64,000 nt of DNA from positions 1 through 64,000 of the forward strand of contig JAGXFR010000054.1 of assembly GCA_024637155.1 (NCBI GenBank), written 5' to 3'. The DNA is from Burkholderiaceae bacterium (lineage in GTDB: Bacteria; Pseudomonadota; Gammaproteobacteria; Burkholderiales; Burkholderiaceae_E). Within the stretch, counting starts at the first letter, position 1. Each line of letters starts with the position of its first letter. A program made the position numbers and the translations under genes. This document shows, piece by piece, positions 62,430 through 64,000 of this stretch. A model generated the notes under the pieces. The model was not told the DNA's origin and did not search any database. It was given only the letters and a program-made list of their open reading frames with translations.

Positions 62430-62873
62430 ATGTTCAAGAGAATCCTCTTCCCGATCGATTCATCCGAACCCGCACTGGCTGCCGCAGATGCAGCCGTCGC
62501 GTTCGCCGCGGACCAGAAAGCGGTGCTCGTCATCCTGAACGTGCAACCGCCGTTCCGGGCGCCGCCCAGTGCGCTCGTCCCGTCAGCCAACTACTATTCA
62601 GAGGAGAAATACCTTGCGGTCGCCCGCGAGTACGCCACCGACCTGATGAACGTGGTGGGGGAGAAAGCGAAGGCGCTCTCGGTCGAAGTCGAGACGGTCA
62701 TCGAAATCCGCGACCAGGTCTACGTGACGATCATCAAGGTGGCCGAAAAGAGAAAGTGCGACCTTATTTTCATGGCCTCGCACGGTCGCCACGGGGTGGC
62801 CGGGGTCGTGCTGGGCAGCGAGACGAACAAGGTGCTCACGCACTGCAAGGTGCCGATGCTGGTTTATCGCTAG
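62430..62873 (+). CDS. Universal stress protein (UspA family)
   Basis: A 147-residue protein. ATP-binding pattern: ILFPIDSSEPAL at the start and MASHGRHGVAGVVLGSETNKVLTHC near the end. Start preceded by AAGGAAG. Divergent from groES. Confidence 0.93.
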   Translation: MFKRILFPIDSSEPALAAADAAVAFAADQKAVLVILNVQPPFRAPPSALVPSANYYSEEKYLAVAREYATDLMNVVGEKAKALSVEVETVIEIRDQVYVTIIKVAEKRKCDLIFMASHGRHGVAGVVLGSETNKVLTHCKVPMLVYR

Positions 62874-62936
62874 GCCGGGAATGCCGGTGCCGGCCGGGGC
62901 CTGCGCTCCGGCCAGCCGTGAACCCGGCGCGTTGTC

Positions 62937-64000
62937 TCAGGCGATCTTCGAGTACGTTCCGGTGGGTGGCGCCTCACGCAGGTAGCGGTCGAAGGCCATG
63001 GCGACGGCGCGGACCAGCAGCCGCCCGCGCGGCTCGACTTCAATTCCCGATTCATCGATGCGGATCGCGCCCGCTTCGCGCATCGGTCCGAGACTCTCGA
63101 TCGCGTCGGCAAAATACTCGCGAGCGTGCACCGGATGGCGCGCCTCGAGCTGCTGCCAGTCGAGTGCGAAGCCGCACATCAGCGCCTGAATCGCGTCGCG
63201 CCGCAGGAAATCGTCCTCCGCCAGCGCGATGCCGCGCACCGTCGGCAGACGGTTCGCCGCGAGACGCTCGTAATAGCCGGTGAGCGTCTTGTCGTTTTGC
63301 GCGTAGACGGATCCCACCTGGGAAATCGACGAGACGCCCAGCGCGATGATGTCGCCCGCGTCGTGCGAGCAGTAGCCCTGGAAGTTGCGGTGGAGACGGC
63401 CCTCGCGCTGGGCCACCGCGAGTTCGTCGTTGGCGAGCGCGAAGTGGTCGAGTCCGAGGTGAACGTAGCCCGCCTCGCCAAAGAGCCGCGTGGCCATTTC
63501 GAACAGCGCGCCGCGCGTAGCCGCATCAGGCAACTGCTCCTCGTCGATGCGGCGCTGCGGCATGAACAGCTTGGGCAGGTGCGCGTAGTGATACAGCGCG
63601 ACCCGGTCCGGACGCGCGGCGATCGTCAATTCGACCGTTCTCTGGAACCCCGCGACCGTCTGCAGCGGAAGCCCGTAGATCAGGTCGACGTTGACCGAAT
63701 GAAAGCCCTCGGCGCGCGACGCCGCGATCAGCGCCCGGGACTGCTCGTAGGACTGAACCCGGTTGACTGCGCGCTGCACCTCGGCGTCGAAATCCTGGAT
63801 GCCCAGGCTGATGCGGTTCAGGCCGAAGCCGCGCAGCACCTTGAGCCGCTCCGGCGTGACCGTGCGCGGGTCGACCTCGATCGAATACTCGCCGTCGGGC
63901 GCCATCACGAAGTGCTTGTGGATCACCTCGAAGAGCTCGGTGAACTCCGAGTCGAGCATGAACGTGGGCGTGCCGCCGCCGAAGTGCAGGTGGCGAATGG
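62937..64000 (-). CDS. hemN: Oxygen-independent coproporphyrinogen III oxidase HemN, 5' end outside window
   Basis: Radical-SAM heme biosynthesis enzyme; the frame runs off the right edge, missing the N-terminal CxxxCxxC cluster. Seen: LHFGGGTPTF, LNRISLGIQDFD, NVDLIYGLPLQTV, YCSHDAGDIIALGVSSIS and a C-terminal HemN domain. More than 75 percent of the protein is present. Confidence 0.93.
   Translation of the reverse strand, partial: IRHLHFGGGTPTFMLDSEFTELFEVIHKHFVMAPDGEYSIEVDPRTVTPERLKVLRGFGLNRISLGIQDFDAEVQRAVNRVQSYEQSRALIAASRAEGFHSVNVDLIYGLPLQTVAGFQRTVELTIAARPDRVALYHYAHLPKLFMPQRRIDEEQLPDAATRGALFEMATRLFGEAGYVHLGLDHFALANDELAVAQREGRLHRNFQGYCSHDAGDIIALGVSSISQVGSVYAQNDKTLTGYYERLAANRLPTVRGIALAEDDFLRRDAIQALMCGFALDWQQLEARHPVHAREYFADAIESLGPMREAGAIRIDESGIEVEPRGRLLVRAVAMAFDRYLREAPPTGTYSKIA

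Overview
This window is a 64 kb piece of a GC-rich Gram-negative chromosome, most likely a betaproteobacterium (Burkholderiales-like). The evidence is the gene order: a miaB/phoH/ybeY/corC/lnt/glyQ/glyS/gmhB/plsC block, a ruvCAB/ybgC/tolQRAB/pal/cpoB block, dusB-fis-purH, lptD-surA-rsmA, and a groESL operon with a CIRCE operator. The genus cannot be named from the sequence alone.

Layout. 1-4.4 kb: a MacAB/NodT-type tripartite efflux operon, with the permease cut by the left edge. 4.6-5.9 kb: a MazEF-type toxin-antitoxin pair and an exported SH3 protein. 6.1-21.0 kb: an accessory region bounded by an 18-bp direct repeat of the tRNA-Lys 3' end (6136-6153 and 20982-20999), read here as a decayed genomic island inserted at tRNA-Lys. 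It carries a bactofilin-like membrane protein, VapBC, two near-duplicate AlpA-like regulators, a TRAP transporter, a decaying set of redox and regulatory genes (SDR remnant, FMN reductase, frameshifted LysR, cupin), a PIN/NYN-like nuclease next to a membrane-anchored Mrr-type endonuclease, and an integrase remnant cut by a complete IS3-family element. Two further tRNA 3'-end remnants (near 5.99 and 15.99 kb) suggest more than one integration event.

21-36 kb: housekeeping genes on the minus strand: Tol-Pal envelope machinery, Holliday-junction resolution (RuvCAB), PurH, Fis/DusB, a UbiH-family hydroxylase, PepP and the MurU/AmgK cell-wall recycling pair. 36-41 kb: lptD-surA-rsmA on the plus strand. 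41-56 kb: minus-strand genes for glyoxalase I, a zinc peptidase, PlsC, GmhB, glycyl-tRNA synthetase, Lnt, CorC, YbeY and PhoH, then an unusual pair: a FecR-domain protein with long tandem repeats and a TbpB-like C-terminal barrel, and an uninterrupted reading frame joining MiaB to a TPR-plus-beta-barrel outer-membrane protein resembling SLAM. 56-64 kb: tRNA-Met, pyrF, an EamA transporter, a lysophospholipase-like hydrolase, a phosphoribosyltransferase, groEL/groES, a universal stress protein and a partial hemN.

The most interesting system is the FecR-repeat-barrel protein plus the SLAM-like partner at 50.5-54.7 kb, a candidate type XI-like secretion pair whose exporter gene is fused in frame to miaB. 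Second is the tRNA-Lys island with its layered integration scars and its paired nuclease genes.
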